Part shown: positions 53,693 through 62,357 of the stretch, piece by piece
Numbering within the stretch: position 1 is the stretch's first letter
Layout of the letters: every line of letters starts with the position of its first letter
Assembly: GCA_017860615.1 (NCBI GenBank)
Contig: JAGDMU010000009.1
Location: 1 to 64,000 of the forward strand
Direction: 5' to 3'
Origin: Pseudomonadota bacterium
GTDB lineage: Bacteria; Campylobacterota; Campylobacteria; Campylobacterales; Sulfurospirillaceae
DNA: 64,000 nt
Translations under genes and position numbers: made by a program
Notes under the pieces: generated by a model
The model's input: only the letters and a program-made list of their open reading frames with translations
Told to the model about the DNA's origin: nothing
Databases searched by the model: none

Positions 53693-54650
53693 CACCTTGT
53701 TTTTTCATTTTCATTTCGATTTTATGTCCGAGTACAGAGAGTAAAAATGTAATTGCAAAATAGACTGCTGCAATAATAAGCCATGTTTCAAAAGGTGAAA
53801 AGGTATTTGCAACGATTTCACGACCTACTTTAGTTAGATCAGTGATAGAAATAACAGAGACCAATGAAGAGTCTTTTACAAGTGCAATCATCTCACCTAC
53901 GAGTGTTGGGAGTGCACGTTTCAGTGCTTGAGGCATAATGATATAAATCATCGTCTGCGTATAATTCATACCCAAAGATTTTGCCGCTTCGTATTGACCT
54001 TTATCGATCGACTGGATCGCTCCACGTAAAACTTCAGCGATATATGCTCCAAAAAAGAGCCCAAGCGAAATAGCACCTGCAAGAAAGCGTTCAAGTTCAA
54101 ATATCGTAGCAATAATAAAGTAGAAAATAAAAATTTGAACCAGTAGAGGTGTTCCTCTAATAATAGCAATATAAACTGTTGCTATATCTTTTAAAAACTG
54201 ATAATTTGAAATACGCATAAATGCAAGAAGCGAGCCTATGGAGAAAGCTAAAATCGCTGCAAGCCCTGAGATCTCCAATGTAACGATTAAGCCCTCAAGT
54301 AGAGGTCCTATTTGCATAGAAGTGATGTGTGCTAAGGTGTCGTTCGCATAGACATTATCTCCATCTTTTACTTGGAGTATGTAGCCTTTTTCGATCTCGA
54401 CTTCTTTACTGTCATCTTGTCCTTGTACAATGACGGTTGTACCACGAACACGGATGGTGCCATCTAATGGGGCAGAAATAGTGTCTGTTTTCTCATACGC
54501 GAAATATTTTGGAACACTGGTCCACTTCCAAATATAGTTCATATTGGAGGCAGCCATAAAGAGTAAGTATCCAAATGCAACGTAAAAAGCAACGGCCACT
54601 ACGTGACCGAATGCTTTATTGTGCAAAAGATTTTGTTTTCCTTTAGCCAC
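53685..54650 (-). CDS. Amino-acid ABC transporter permease with periplasmic insert
   Basis: 321 residues, about 70-100 longer than usual His/Glu/Gln-type permeases. TM1 (about 17-35) is followed by a beta-rich periplasmic segment (about 40-115; SAPLDGTIRVRGTTVIVQG, VKDGDNVYANDTLAHI) before the normal permease core. The core has the EAA loop YEAAKSLGMNYTQTMIYIIM. It is 3 bp downstream of the binding-protein gene. The insert looks like a lipoyl-type or barrel-sandwich fold; its role is unknown. Confidence 0.88.
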   Translation of the reverse strand: MAKGKQNLLHNKAFGHVVAVAFYVAFGYLLFMAASNMNYIWKWTSVPKYFAYEKTDTISAPLDGTIRVRGTTVIVQGQDDSKEVEIEKGYILQVKDGDNVYANDTLAHITSMQIGPLLEGLIVTLEISGLAAILAFSIGSLLAFMRISNYQFLKDIATVYIAIIRGTPLLVQIFIFYFIIATIFELERFLAGAISLGLFFGAYIAEVLRGAIQSIDKGQYEAAKSLGMNYTQTMIYIIMPQALKRALPTLVGEMIALVKDSSLVSVISITDLTKVGREIVANTFSPFETWLIIAAVYFAITFLLSVLGHKIEMKMKKQGGM

Positions 54651-54653
54651 TGC

Positions 54654-55454
54654 TTACATTACCTTTTTTTGCCAAGCGGTATCTGTGAACCATCTGTCAT
54701 AGATTTTTTTGTAAGTACCATCATTTTTCGCTTGATTTAGGAAGTTATTGAGCCAGTTAAGGAAATCTGGGTCACCTTTACGAATTGCAAAGCCAAGAGG
54801 CTCATAAGTTAGTTCTTCATTAAGATGAACGAGTTTATCTTTACCTTTTTCAGCGAAGAAGATAGCATTGTAAGGTTTGTCATAGACTAAACCATCTGCA
54901 TTGCCATTAAGCACTTCTTGTGCTGCGTCAGCTTCTGTTTCAAAGGTTCTGATTTTAGCTTTTTTAAACATTTTACGTGTTGCAATCTCGCCTGTTACAC
55001 CGATTTTTGTTACGATAGTGTATTCTGGCTTATCAAGATCACTCCACTTTTTACCAGCATGTTTTTTAGGAGCAAGAATCGTTTGTCCAACGCTGATGTA
55101 AGGATCTGCAAAGTTGATTTTGAGGTTTCTCTCTTGCGTAATGGTCATACCAGACATAATGATGTCGTATTTACCTGTTAGAAGACCTGCGATAATACCA
55201 TCCCATGCAGTTGGAACAAGTTGGAGTTTAACCCCCATCGCTTTTGCCATTTCGTTAGCCATATCAACATCAAAACCGATGATGTTTCCTTGTTTGTCTT
55301 TCATCTCAAAAGGCATATAACCAGGCTCTAAACCTACTGTTAAAACTCCTTTTTGTACGATACTATTGAGGGTTGATTTTTGCCATAGGTTGATATCATC
55401 AGCCACAGCATTGATGCCTAGCATTACAAGTAATGCCGCTAACAGTTTTTTCAT
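54654..55454 (-). CDS. Amino-acid ABC transporter substrate-binding protein
   Basis: 266 residues with a signal peptide (MKKLLAALLVMLGINAVA) and the family 3 solute-binding fold: GVLTVGLEPGYMPFEMKDKQG, IGFDVDMANEMAKAM, DIIMSGMTITQERNLKINF. Related proteins such as Campylobacter PEB1 bind aspartate/glutamate; the ligand here is not certain. It sits between ATPase and permease genes. Confidence 0.92.
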   Translation of the reverse strand: MKKLLAALLVMLGINAVADDINLWQKSTLNSIVQKGVLTVGLEPGYMPFEMKDKQGNIIGFDVDMANEMAKAMGVKLQLVPTAWDGIIAGLLTGKYDIIMSGMTITQERNLKINFADPYISVGQTILAPKKHAGKKWSDLDKPEYTIVTKIGVTGEIATRKMFKKAKIRTFETEADAAQEVLNGNADGLVYDKPYNAIFFAEKGKDKLVHLNEELTYEPLGFAIRKGDPDFLNWLNNFLNQAKNDGTYKKIYDRWFTDTAWQKKVM

Positions 55455-55480
55455 TGCTACTCTCCTTAAAGATTTGGTTT

Positions 55481-56221
55481 TTAATGTGTTAAGATTTCTT
55501 GTAAAAATTTTTGAGCACGTTCTGTTTTTGGATTGGCAAAGAAAGCTTCAGGGGTTGCCTCTTCAATAATAACCCCTTCATCCATAAAGACGATGCGATC
55601 ACAGACCTCTTTAGCAAAGCCCATTTCATGGGTAACACACACAATGGTAAAATTTTCATGTGCCAGTTCACGCATAACATCCAAGACACCGCCGATCATT
55701 TCAGGATCAAGCGCACTGGTTGGTTCATCAAACAGAATGATTTTTGGTTTCATTGCTAAGGTTCTAGCAATAGCAACACGTTGTTTTTGCCCACCACTAA
55801 GTTCATTTGGGTAGCCTTCTGCTTTGTGGACAAGCCCTACACGCTCTAGCAGTTGAAGTGCCGCTTCATTGGCATCATGTTTGCTAATACCTTTCACTTT
55901 ACGCTGCGCAATGGTGATATTTTCTAAGATAGTGAGGTGCGGAAAGAGATTGAAGTGTTGAAAAACCATGCCGGTTTCAGCGCGTACTTGGTTGATATTG
56001 GTTTTTTTATCATAAAGATTATATCCGTCAATGACGATTTCGCCATTGTCAATTTCTTCGAGTTTATTGATACAGCGAATAAGTGTTGATTTGCCACTAC
56101 CACTTGGTCCGCAAATGACAACAATTTCTCCTTCAGTAACAGAAAAATTAATATTTTTAAGAACATGAAACGCGCCGTAATATTTATCGACATTTTCCAT
56201 GTGAACGATAGCTTGACTCAT
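55481..56221 (-). CDS. Amino-acid ABC transporter ATPase
   Basis: 246 residues with Walker [11 protein letters not shown]-loop [11 protein letters not shown], signature [15 protein letters not shown], Walker [14 protein letters not shown] and switch His CVTHEMGFA, all typical of GlnQ-type polar amino-acid ATPases. It is the first gene of the ATPase-binding protein-permease operon. Confidence 0.94.
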   Translation of the reverse strand: MSQAIVHMENVDKYYGAFHVLKNINFSVTEGEIVVICGPSGSGKSTLIRCINKLEEIDNGEIVIDGYNLYDKKTNINQVRAETGMVFQHFNLFPHLTILENITIAQRKVKGISKHDANEAALQLLERVGLVHKAEGYPNELSGGQKQRVAIARTLAMKPKIILFDEPTSALDPEMIGGVLDVMRELAHENFTIVCVTHEMGFAKEVCDRIVFMDEGVIIEEATPEAFFANPKTERAQKFLQEILTH

Positions 56222-56320
56222 TCAAACCTTTCTTTCATTATGTGGCGTAAACCATAATTGTAGCAGTAGAATATAAAAGTAAGATAAAGGACTTTTGACA
56301 AATTTAAAAGGTAAAATCCT

Positions 56321-56635
56321 TTAATTACAAGAAGGTACATTGCCACTATCACTGGCAAAAGAACTTAAAAAATGGTACAAATTGGTCAGATCTTTTTCGG
56401 CAGTAATCAGAGAGGCATTGGGGCAGAGGACTTTAATTGCAAGGTAGAGTTGATTGTTATCATAAAAAGTTTTCCACTCACTTACCGTGTGCTTCTTTCC
56501 CATAATTTCACCATTAAAACCACACGTCTGTTTTAAATTTTGTGCGTAAAAATTTTTTCCTTTAACCGCACTTGCTTGTAAATGTGTTGAAAACAACGAA
56601 AGTCCTAGAAGCAATGTTACGAATAAAGGCTTCAT
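56321..56635 (-). CDS. Cytochrome c-like exported protein lacking a haem motif
   Basis: 104 residues with a signal peptide ending near LQASA. The mature part KGKNFYAQNLKQTCGFNGEIMG aligns in layout with the start of a class I cytochrome c, but the position of CxxCH reads TCGFNG, so haem c cannot attach. Two further cysteines (VLCPNA, VPSC) may form a disulfide. It directly follows a true cytochrome c gene (19 bp), suggesting a redox or chaperone-like partner; inference only. Confidence 0.6.
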   Translation of the reverse strand: MKPLFVTLLLGLSLFSTHLQASAVKGKNFYAQNLKQTCGFNGEIMGKKHTVSEWKTFYDNNQLYLAIKVLCPNASLITAEKDLTNLYHFLSSFASDSGNVPSCN

Positions 56636-56653
56636 TCATCATCCTTTTAAAAA

Positions 56654-56974
56654 CTATTTTTTTAATTTGGAGATATAGGTTGCAACATCAATAAGATCTT
56701 GCATGTTCATATTTTTAACTTGCTTAGACATAACGAGTGTGGTGCTGTGGGTTTTAAATTCGCTCTCTTTGTAAAATTTGAGACTTTCCATAAGTTCTTC
56801 AACGCTTTGCCCCGCAATGATGCCACTTTTGCCAAAGGCTTTATTGTGACCATCCGCTCCATGGCAACCAGCACATTGTTTAAAGAGCGCTTCACCATTA
56901 CTTTGGGCGTGTACAAAAGAGGAGAGAAGGAGAATTGAGAGAAGGGAAATTTTAATGTTTTGCACCATGACCAA
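56654..56974 (-). CDS. Periplasmic monohaem cytochrome c (c553 type)
   Basis: 106 residues with a signal peptide (ISLLSILLLSSFVHA), haem site CAGCHGADG, and a distal Met in LVMSKQVKNM. It is similar in layout to the cytochrome at 25633 and probably carries electrons in the periplasm. Translation may start at the first or the third codon (both Met). A haem-less relative follows in the operon. Confidence 0.88.
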   Translation of the reverse strand: MVMVQNIKISLLSILLLSSFVHAQSNGEALFKQCAGCHGADGHNKAFGKSGIIAGQSVEELMESLKFYKESEFKTHSTTLVMSKQVKNMNMQDLIDVATYISKLKK

Positions 56975-57113
56975 AAGCCTCCAAGATTAAATAAGTATAA
57001 AAATATTTTACTAAGTTTGGATTATATCATGTTCTTGCAAGAGAGATAAATAAAATTTTCTTTTTTGGATATTTTTTGATCGGAATGCTCTGTATTTCTA
57101 CACTTCATTGTGC

Positions 57114-57119
57114 TACAAT
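57114..57119 (+). promoter_or_regulatory. -10 box of the DMT transporter gene
   Basis: TACAAT; transcription would begin near 57126, which excludes the in-frame ATG at 57076 and supports the TTG start at 57148. Confidence 0.45.
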
Positions 57120-57147
57120 TTTGCTCTTATCAAAGTTGAGGTGCGTA

Positions 57148-58053
57148 TTGATTAGTCATAAACTAAGAGAATTGGGTGCAGATTTTTTACTTTTAATGGT
57201 TGCTGTTGCATGGGGAAGTACTTTCTTTGTGGTACAAGCCGCGGTGAATGAAACGCCAGTTTACACATTTTTATTTTGGCGCTTTTTTTTAGCAGGTCTT
57301 TTGATGGCTCTTATTTCATTCAAGCAACTTCGCTTTTTAAATTTTGAAGTCCTAAAAGCGGGCTCTCTTTTAGGGCTTTTTATGTTTTTAGGTTATGCTT
57401 TTCAAACATTCGCACTCACCTATACCTACTCTTCAACGGTTGGTTTTATCACAGGTCTCAGTGTGATTGTTGTTCCTTTTGTGATGTATTTGATTTTTAA
57501 ACAAAAAGCGTCAATGTTTTCAACACTAGGTGCTATTGTTGCTTCAGTAGGGCTTTATTTCTTAACGCTCAATAATGAGTTAGGCTTTTCATTAGGTGAG
57601 TTTTATGCATTTATCTGTGCAATGATGTTCGCATTGCATATTGTTTTTACGGGGCATCTCTCACGTCAGCACAATGTTTATCTTTTGGTAACGATACAAT
57701 TTTTTACGGTGGGTATGTGTTCTTTGATGGGAGGCTTTGTGATGGAAGGCTCTATTATACCACCCAAAATGGACATATTGTTTATGAATGCCATAGCTAT
57801 TACGGTTATTTTTGCAACGATCTTTGCTTTTTGGGTACAAACAGCCATGCAGCGTTTTACCACGGCTGCAAAAACAGCGATTATTTTCACGATGGAGCCT
57901 GTAAGTGCTGGAATTTTTGGCTATTTCTTTGCCAATGAACTCTTAACCTTTCCCCAAATCTATGGTGCCGTGATGATTTTAGGCGGTATGCTCATCGCAG
58001 AACTAGGTTCTTACTTTATGGAGCAATACCGCAGACGAAAAAATGCTGTTTAG
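57148..58053 (+). CDS. EamA/DMT superfamily transporter
   Basis: About 301 residues with ten TM helices in two EamA repeats. VAWGSTFFVVQAA and PVYTFLFWRFFLAGLLM mark the first, and FTMEPVSAGIFGYFF with GAVMILGGMLIAEL the second. Probably a metabolite or amino-acid exporter. The TTG at 57148 follows a GAGG site and the promoter at 57114; the longer reading starts upstream of the promoter. It is convergent with znuB, overlapping by 4 bp at the stops. Confidence 0.82.
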   Translation: MISHKLRELGADFLLLMVAVAWGSTFFVVQAAVNETPVYTFLFWRFFLAGLLMALISFKQLRFLNFEVLKAGSLLGLFMFLGYAFQTFALTYTYSSTVGFITGLSVIVVPFVMYLIFKQKASMFSTLGAIVASVGLYFLTLNNELGFSLGEFYAFICAMMFALHIVFTGHLSRQHNVYLLVTIQFFTVGMCSLMGGFVMEGSIIPPKMDILFMNAIAITVIFATIFAFWVQTAMQRFTTAAKTAIIFTMEPVSAGIFGYFFANELLTFPQIYGAVMILGGMLIAELGSYFMEQYRRRKNAV

Positions 58054-58856
58054 GATTTGATGTATTGGCTATAGAGAAATTGAAGAAAAAAGGTTGTTGT
58101 GGCGACTAAAATGATGGAAGCTCCACCGCTAAGATTGAAGCTGTAAGAGAGATAGAGTCCAACCGTGCAAAAGAGTGCTGATAAGATGGAAGAGAGAACC
58201 ATCATTCCTCCCACTGAGTTTGTGAATTTCTCTGCGATATAAGGTGGAATTGTAAGTAAGGCAATCACCAAAATAAGTCCCACCGCACGGATGATAATCA
58301 CAACACCAAGGGCTATTATTAAAACCAATGCAAAATAGAGCAGTGTGACATTAATCCCTCGAAGTTTGGCAAACTGGGCATCAAAACTCATAGCTAAAAG
58401 TTGTTTGTAAAAGATAATCGCAAAGGTCAATACTATAACAAGTACCGATCCCATTGCGTAAAGATCTTCGGGTGTTACCGATAAAATTGCACCAAAAAGA
58501 TAACTCATGAGATCCACATTGTACCCAGGCGTAAGATCGGTCATGATGATACCCAGTGCCATACCAAATGCCCAAAGGACTCCAATAAGTGCATCAAGAC
58601 GTGCATTGTTTTGATATGTAATGTAGGCAATAATAGCCCCTAAAAAAAGCGCAAAAAGTGAAGCTCCAAGCATAGGAGCGATACCAAAATAGAGTGCTAA
58701 TCCAATTCCACCGTACGAGCCATGCGCAATACCGCCTGCAATAAATACCATGCGATTAATAACAGTCAATGTTCCAATCACACCACAAATAATGCTCACT
58801 AACAAGGAAGCCCAAAGTGCATTTTGCATAAAATCAAAGTTAAGTATATCTATCAT
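58050..58856 (-). CDS. znuB: Zinc ABC transporter permease
   Basis: 268 residues, about eight TM helices, ABC-3 family, with GGIAHGSYGGIGLALYFG and AVGLILVIALLTIPPYIA as typical segments. It forms the membrane channel for zinc (or manganese) with ZnuC and ZnuA. It overlaps znuC by 4 bp in an ATGA. Confidence 0.9.
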   Translation of the reverse strand: MIDILNFDFMQNALWASLLVSIICGVIGTLTVINRMVFIAGGIAHGSYGGIGLALYFGIAPMLGASLFALFLGAIIAYITYQNNARLDALIGVLWAFGMALGIIMTDLTPGYNVDLMSYLFGAILSVTPEDLYAMGSVLVIVLTFAIIFYKQLLAMSFDAQFAKLRGINVTLLYFALVLIIALGVVIIIRAVGLILVIALLTIPPYIAEKFTNSVGGMMVLSSILSALFCTVGLYLSYSFNLSGGASIILVATTTFFLQFLYSQYIKS

Positions 58857-59614
58857 GAAAGCTCTTTATGGGTGTGATTGCAACGGGTTGCACTGATAAG
58901 CTCAACAGGGCAAACATGTTCATTTTGATTTTCAAAGACTTTGAAATTTTGCGTTTTTGGCACATCGTGGACGTAGAGCGTTTTGTTGACATGGACAACT
59001 TTGGTGGCGTAATTAAGCGCAACATTGATGTCATGGCTGATGATGACGATGCCTACTGTTTCGTTGAGTGATTTTAGGAGTTTAAACATATCGATCTGTC
59101 CTGCGGTGTCGATACTTGCAGTTGGTTCGTCTAAAAACATAATTTTTGCTTCGCAGGCGAGGGCGCGTGCAATGAAAACACGTTGGCGTTGACCGCCTGA
59201 GAGCGTGTTGATCTTTTGGTTTTCAAACCCTTTCATGCCCACTCTCTCCAACATGCTCAAAGCAATGGTTTTATCTTCTTTTGAGTAGGTCGCAAAGGCT
59301 TTGGATTTGGAGAGTCTGCCCATAAGAACAACGTCCATCACTTTAATGGGGAAGTCTTTATTGGCAATGGTGTCTTGGGGAACATAGGCAATTTCATGGC
59401 TTACATGTAAAGGTTTTTCACCAAAAAGGAGCACTTCGCCACGCTCTGGTTCAAGCAAGCCTATCATCATTTTCAGTAGGGTACTTTTACCCCCGCCGTT
59501 GGGCCCAATAATGGCTAAAAATTCGTTTTTGTTGTACTGGAGGTTAATGTCCTCCAGTACGGTTGCGCCATCATAACTAAAATAGAGGTGGTTGATTTGT
59601 ATATCATTTTGCAT
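58853..59614 (-). CDS. znuC: Zinc ABC transporter ATPase
   Basis: 253 residues with Walker A GPNGGGKST, signature LSGGQRQRVFIARAL, Walker B IMFLDEPTASID and switch VIISHDINV. The C-terminus carries several His/Cys (EHVCPVEL, TRCNHTHKEL), a plausible metal-sensing tail. It lies between znuA and znuB. Confidence 0.92.
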   Translation of the reverse strand: MQNDIQINHLYFSYDGATVLEDINLQYNKNEFLAIIGPNGGGKSTLLKMMIGLLEPERGEVLLFGEKPLHVSHEIAYVPQDTIANKDFPIKVMDVVLMGRLSKSKAFATYSKEDKTIALSMLERVGMKGFENQKINTLSGGQRQRVFIARALACEAKIMFLDEPTASIDTAGQIDMFKLLKSLNETVGIVIISHDINVALNYATKVVHVNKTLYVHDVPKTQNFKVFENQNEHVCPVELISATRCNHTHKELS

Positions 59615-59626
59615 AAAACGATTATA

Positions 59627-60493
59627 TCATTTTAGTTCTGATTGAAAGGTTTTGGCAATGCTCAAAAGATTTTCACTCCACGCATAAGCTAACGGATCAA
59701 TAGGCAAGACTTTTCCATTGATTTGCTTCGCAATGCTTATGGCACTTTTTTGTGAAAACTGAGGAGCAACAAAAACGACTTTGGCATTTTCCTCTTTGGC
59801 TTCTTTAATAATAGTGGCTAATTCGCTTGGTTTTGGCTCTTTTCCACTCACTTCAATGGCGATTTGCTCCAAATTATAACGTTTTGCAAAGTAACCAAAA
59901 GAAGGATGAAATACGATAAATTTACGACTTTTCACTTCAGCAAGTGTGGTTTGAATAGATGCATCTAGTGCGTCTAATGAGGCAATAAATGTTTCATAAT
60001 TTTTTGTAAATTCAGCGCTTTGTGCTGGATACAGTATGACAAGGGCATCGTAAATATTTTTAGCTTGCGTTTTAACCAAAATGGGGTCAAGCCAGACATG
60101 AGGATCGAGAGATTCCTCTTCGTGGTCATGGTGAGCATCTTTTTTTTCACCTTCATGATGATGTTCTGCCATTGCTATTTTCTCAATGCCTTTAACAGAA
60201 TCAACCATGAGCATTTTAGGATTGCTACTTTTGAATTTAGGAAGCCATGCTTTTTCAAAACCATCGCTAATGCTAAAATAAGCATCTGATTTAGCCAGTT
60301 CTTTCATCTGCGCAGGTTTTGGCTCGTAGGTATGTTGGTTAGCACCTGGGGCTACCATGACGTTTACATGTAAAAAATCTTTCGCGATCTGCTCCACAAA
60401 ATATTTTTGAGGCAGAATGCTGACTGTTACGGTTGGAGCGGCATTTAAGAGTGAACCAAAGAGAAGTGTAAAGAGAAGAAGAAAGTATTTCAT
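59627..60493 (-). CDS. znuA: Zinc ABC transporter substrate-binding protein
   Basis: 288 residues; start at 60493 (MKYFLLLFTLLFG), where AAAGGA precedes ATG and a signal peptide results. Cluster A-I fold: VSILPQKYFVEQIA, PGANQHTYEPKP, then a His/Asp/Glu-rich loop (AEHHHEGEKKDAHHDHEEE) that marks zinc-specific members, and DPHVWLDP. The divergent Fur-family gene and the operator-like repeats between them point to zinc-dependent repression. Confidence 0.93.
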   Translation of the reverse strand: MKYFLLLFTLLFGSLLNAAPTVTVSILPQKYFVEQIAKDFLHVNVMVAPGANQHTYEPKPAQMKELAKSDAYFSISDGFEKAWLPKFKSSNPKMLMVDSVKGIEKIAMAEHHHEGEKKDAHHDHEEESLDPHVWLDPILVKTQAKNIYDALVILYPAQSAEFTKNYETFIASLDALDASIQTTLAEVKSRKFIVFHPSFGYFAKRYNLEQIAIEVSGKEPKPSELATIIKEAKEENAKVVFVAPQFSQKSAISIAKQINGKVLPIDPLAYAWSENLLSIAKTFQSELK

Positions 60494-60507
60494 GATATTT
60501 CCTTTGC

Positions 60508-60564
60508 GACTTAGTTGCATAATTTTGTGAAATCTTAATCAAATGCAACTTAGTTGTGACTTAG
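60508..60564. promoter_or_regulatory. Candidate Zur operator between znuA and the Fur-family gene
   Basis: ACTTAG occurs three times in the same orientation (60509, 60548, 60559). CAACTTAGTTG at 60546-60556 is a palindrome and GACTTAGTTGC at 60508-60518 is nearly one. They sit in the 141-bp divergent region and could control both directions. Confidence 0.5.
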
Positions 60565-60634
60565 AATGATTCTTTAATCGTATATGAAAAAAAATTGGGT
60601 ACTATTTCCTAGATTTCATCCCAAAGAGGACACC

Positions 60635-61006
60635 ATGAGCGAACAGATCAAAACATTGTTTGAAGAACATGATATTAAGTTTACAACCGCACGTTCCTCT
60701 ATCTTAGAAGTGCTCAAAGAGGCGCATCATCCCCTGAACTATGAACAAATTAAAGAAAAGATGAGTGTTGTGATGGATAAAGCAACGTTTTACCGTAACA
60801 TCGCCAAGTTTGAAGAATCAGGCATCGTGCATAAGTTTGAAGCCGATGATCGCAAGTGGTATTTTGAACTCTCTAGCACCACCCATGCTCATTTTATTTG
60901 TGAGCATTGCCATCAGATCACCTGTATAGATGTTGATTTAGGTAAAGTCGAGGGCGAAGTTAAGAGCATTGTATTAAAAGGAACATGTAAGGAGTGTCAC
61001 GTATGA
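60635..61006 (+). CDS. Fur-family transcriptional regulator, probably zinc-responsive (Zur)
   Basis: 123 residues. The winged helix is FTTARSSILEVLKEAHHPLNYEQI ... DKATFYRNIAKFEESGIVHK. The C-terminal part has AHFICEHCHQITCID and CKECHV, the paired CxxC structural zinc site. Its divergence from znuABC supports a Zur role, though PerR or Fur cannot be excluded from the sequence. ATG at 60635 follows AAAGAGGA. The stop overlaps the next gene as ATGA. Confidence 0.85.
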   Translation: MSEQIKTLFEEHDIKFTTARSSILEVLKEAHHPLNYEQIKEKMSVVMDKATFYRNIAKFEESGIVHKFEADDRKWYFELSSTTHAHFICEHCHQITCIDVDLGKVEGEVKSIVLKGTCKECHV

Positions 61007-61485
61007 AAATAGCTTTATATGCAAGCCTTTTGATGCTACTTTTTCTGAGTGGTTGTGCCACGAAGCAGGAGATTAGCTCTTCTGAAACGTATGTAATTAC
61101 GATTAAAAATAAGCAGATAGCACTCTCAGATACAGGCTTTATCAATCAAGGCAAAGACTATACCAATGTGCAAATTTTCTCAGTGGGCAGTGTGCTTTTC
61201 AACCTCGAAATAATGGGAAGTAATATCTGTTTGGATGGTAGATGTATGGATAAACTTGCTTTTAATCAACAGTTTTTTCAAGAAGAGCATTATGCAGAAT
61301 TGATGCAAGAGATCATTGCAAAACAACCCATCTACGAAGGGAAAAATCTGCATCAAACCAGCAATGGTTTTGAGCAAGAACTAGAGTTTCCAAACAGCCA
61401 TCTTGTGTATAAAGTTGAAGGTCAAAACCTTGCGTTTAGAGATACAAAAAATGGCATTTTACTACGTCTAAAACCATTACAATAA
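61003..61485 (+). CDS. Putative lipoprotein
   Basis: 160 residues with a lipobox LLFLSGC near residue 18. The mature protein ([25 protein letters not shown]) has a short disulfide-like pair in [12 protein letters not shown] do not recognise a characterised family, but small lipoproteins of this kind occur across Campylobacterota. It is translationally coupled to the Fur-family gene and followed by nfo. Confidence 0.7.
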   Translation: MKIALYASLLMLLFLSGCATKQEISSSETYVITIKNKQIALSDTGFINQGKDYTNVQIFSVGSVLFNLEIMGSNICLDGRCMDKLAFNQQFFQEEHYAELMQEIIAKQPIYEGKNLHQTSNGFEQELEFPNSHLVYKVEGQNLAFRDTKNGILLRLKPLQ

Positions 61486-61495
61486 AGGAATTTTC

Positions 61496-62338
61496 ATGAA
61501 ATTTGTTGGAGCACATGTCAGTGCGAGTGGTGGGGTTTTTAATGCTCCAATTAATGCCACAAAAATTGGAGCAAAAGCGTTTGCACTCTTTACGAAAAAT
61601 CAACGCCAATGGGAAGGTAAATCTCTGACTCAAGAGGAAATCGATCGCTTTAAAGCTGAGTTAGAGAAAGCGCAGATTTTACCCAAACATGTTTTACCAC
61701 ACGATAGTTACTTGATTAATCTTGGTCATCCTGAACTTGAAGCGCGTGAAAAATCGTTAAATGCCTTTTTAGATGAGGTAAAACGCTGTGAAGCTTTAGG
61801 GCTTGACAAACTTAATTTTCACCCTGGTAGCCATCTGAAACAGATAGACGAAGAGGCCTGTTTGGAGCTCATTAGTACATCAATGAATGAAGTGTTACGC
61901 CAAACAAATGGTGTCACACTTGTTGTTGAGAACACAGCAGGTCAAGGAAGCAATATGGGTTACAAAATGGAACATCTTAGCTACCTTATGGAGAATTCGA
62001 TTGATAAAGAGCGTGTAGGGGTTTGCATTGATACCTGTCACCTGTTTACCTCAGGTTACGATATCAGGAGTGAAGAAGCTTATAGGCAAACGATGGAAAA
62101 ATTTGCTACAATCGTCGGATTTAAGTATCTTAAAGGTATGCATTTAAATGATTCTAAGCCTGATTTGGGCACCCGTGTTGATAGACATGATTCTATTGGC
62201 AAAGGAAAACTTGGGGTCGAGCCATTTAAGTTTATCATGAATGACGAACGCATGAATGATATACCTTTAGTACTTGAAACCATCGATGATTCCATATGGG
62301 CAGAAGAAATTGCACTGCTTTATAGTCTTGTCAACTAA
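61496..62338 (+). CDS. nfo: Endonuclease IV
   Basis: 280 residues, the AP endonuclease of base-excision repair, a TIM barrel with three zinc ions. Signatures are [77 protein letters not shown] and [14 protein letters not shown] precedes the ATG, 10 bp after the lipoprotein stop. Confidence 0.96.
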   Translation: MKFVGAHVSASGGVFNAPINATKIGAKAFALFTKNQRQWEGKSLTQEEIDRFKAELEKAQILPKHVLPHDSYLINLGHPELEAREKSLNAFLDEVKRCEALGLDKLNFHPGSHLKQIDEEACLELISTSMNEVLRQTNGVTLVVENTAGQGSNMGYKMEHLSYLMENSIDKERVGVCIDTCHLFTSGYDIRSEEAYRQTMEKFATIVGFKYLKGMHLNDSKPDLGTRVDRHDSIGKGKLGVEPFKFIMNDERMNDIPLVLETIDDSIWAEEIALLYSLVN

Positions 62339-62357
62339 AAAACTCTAAGGACAACAA

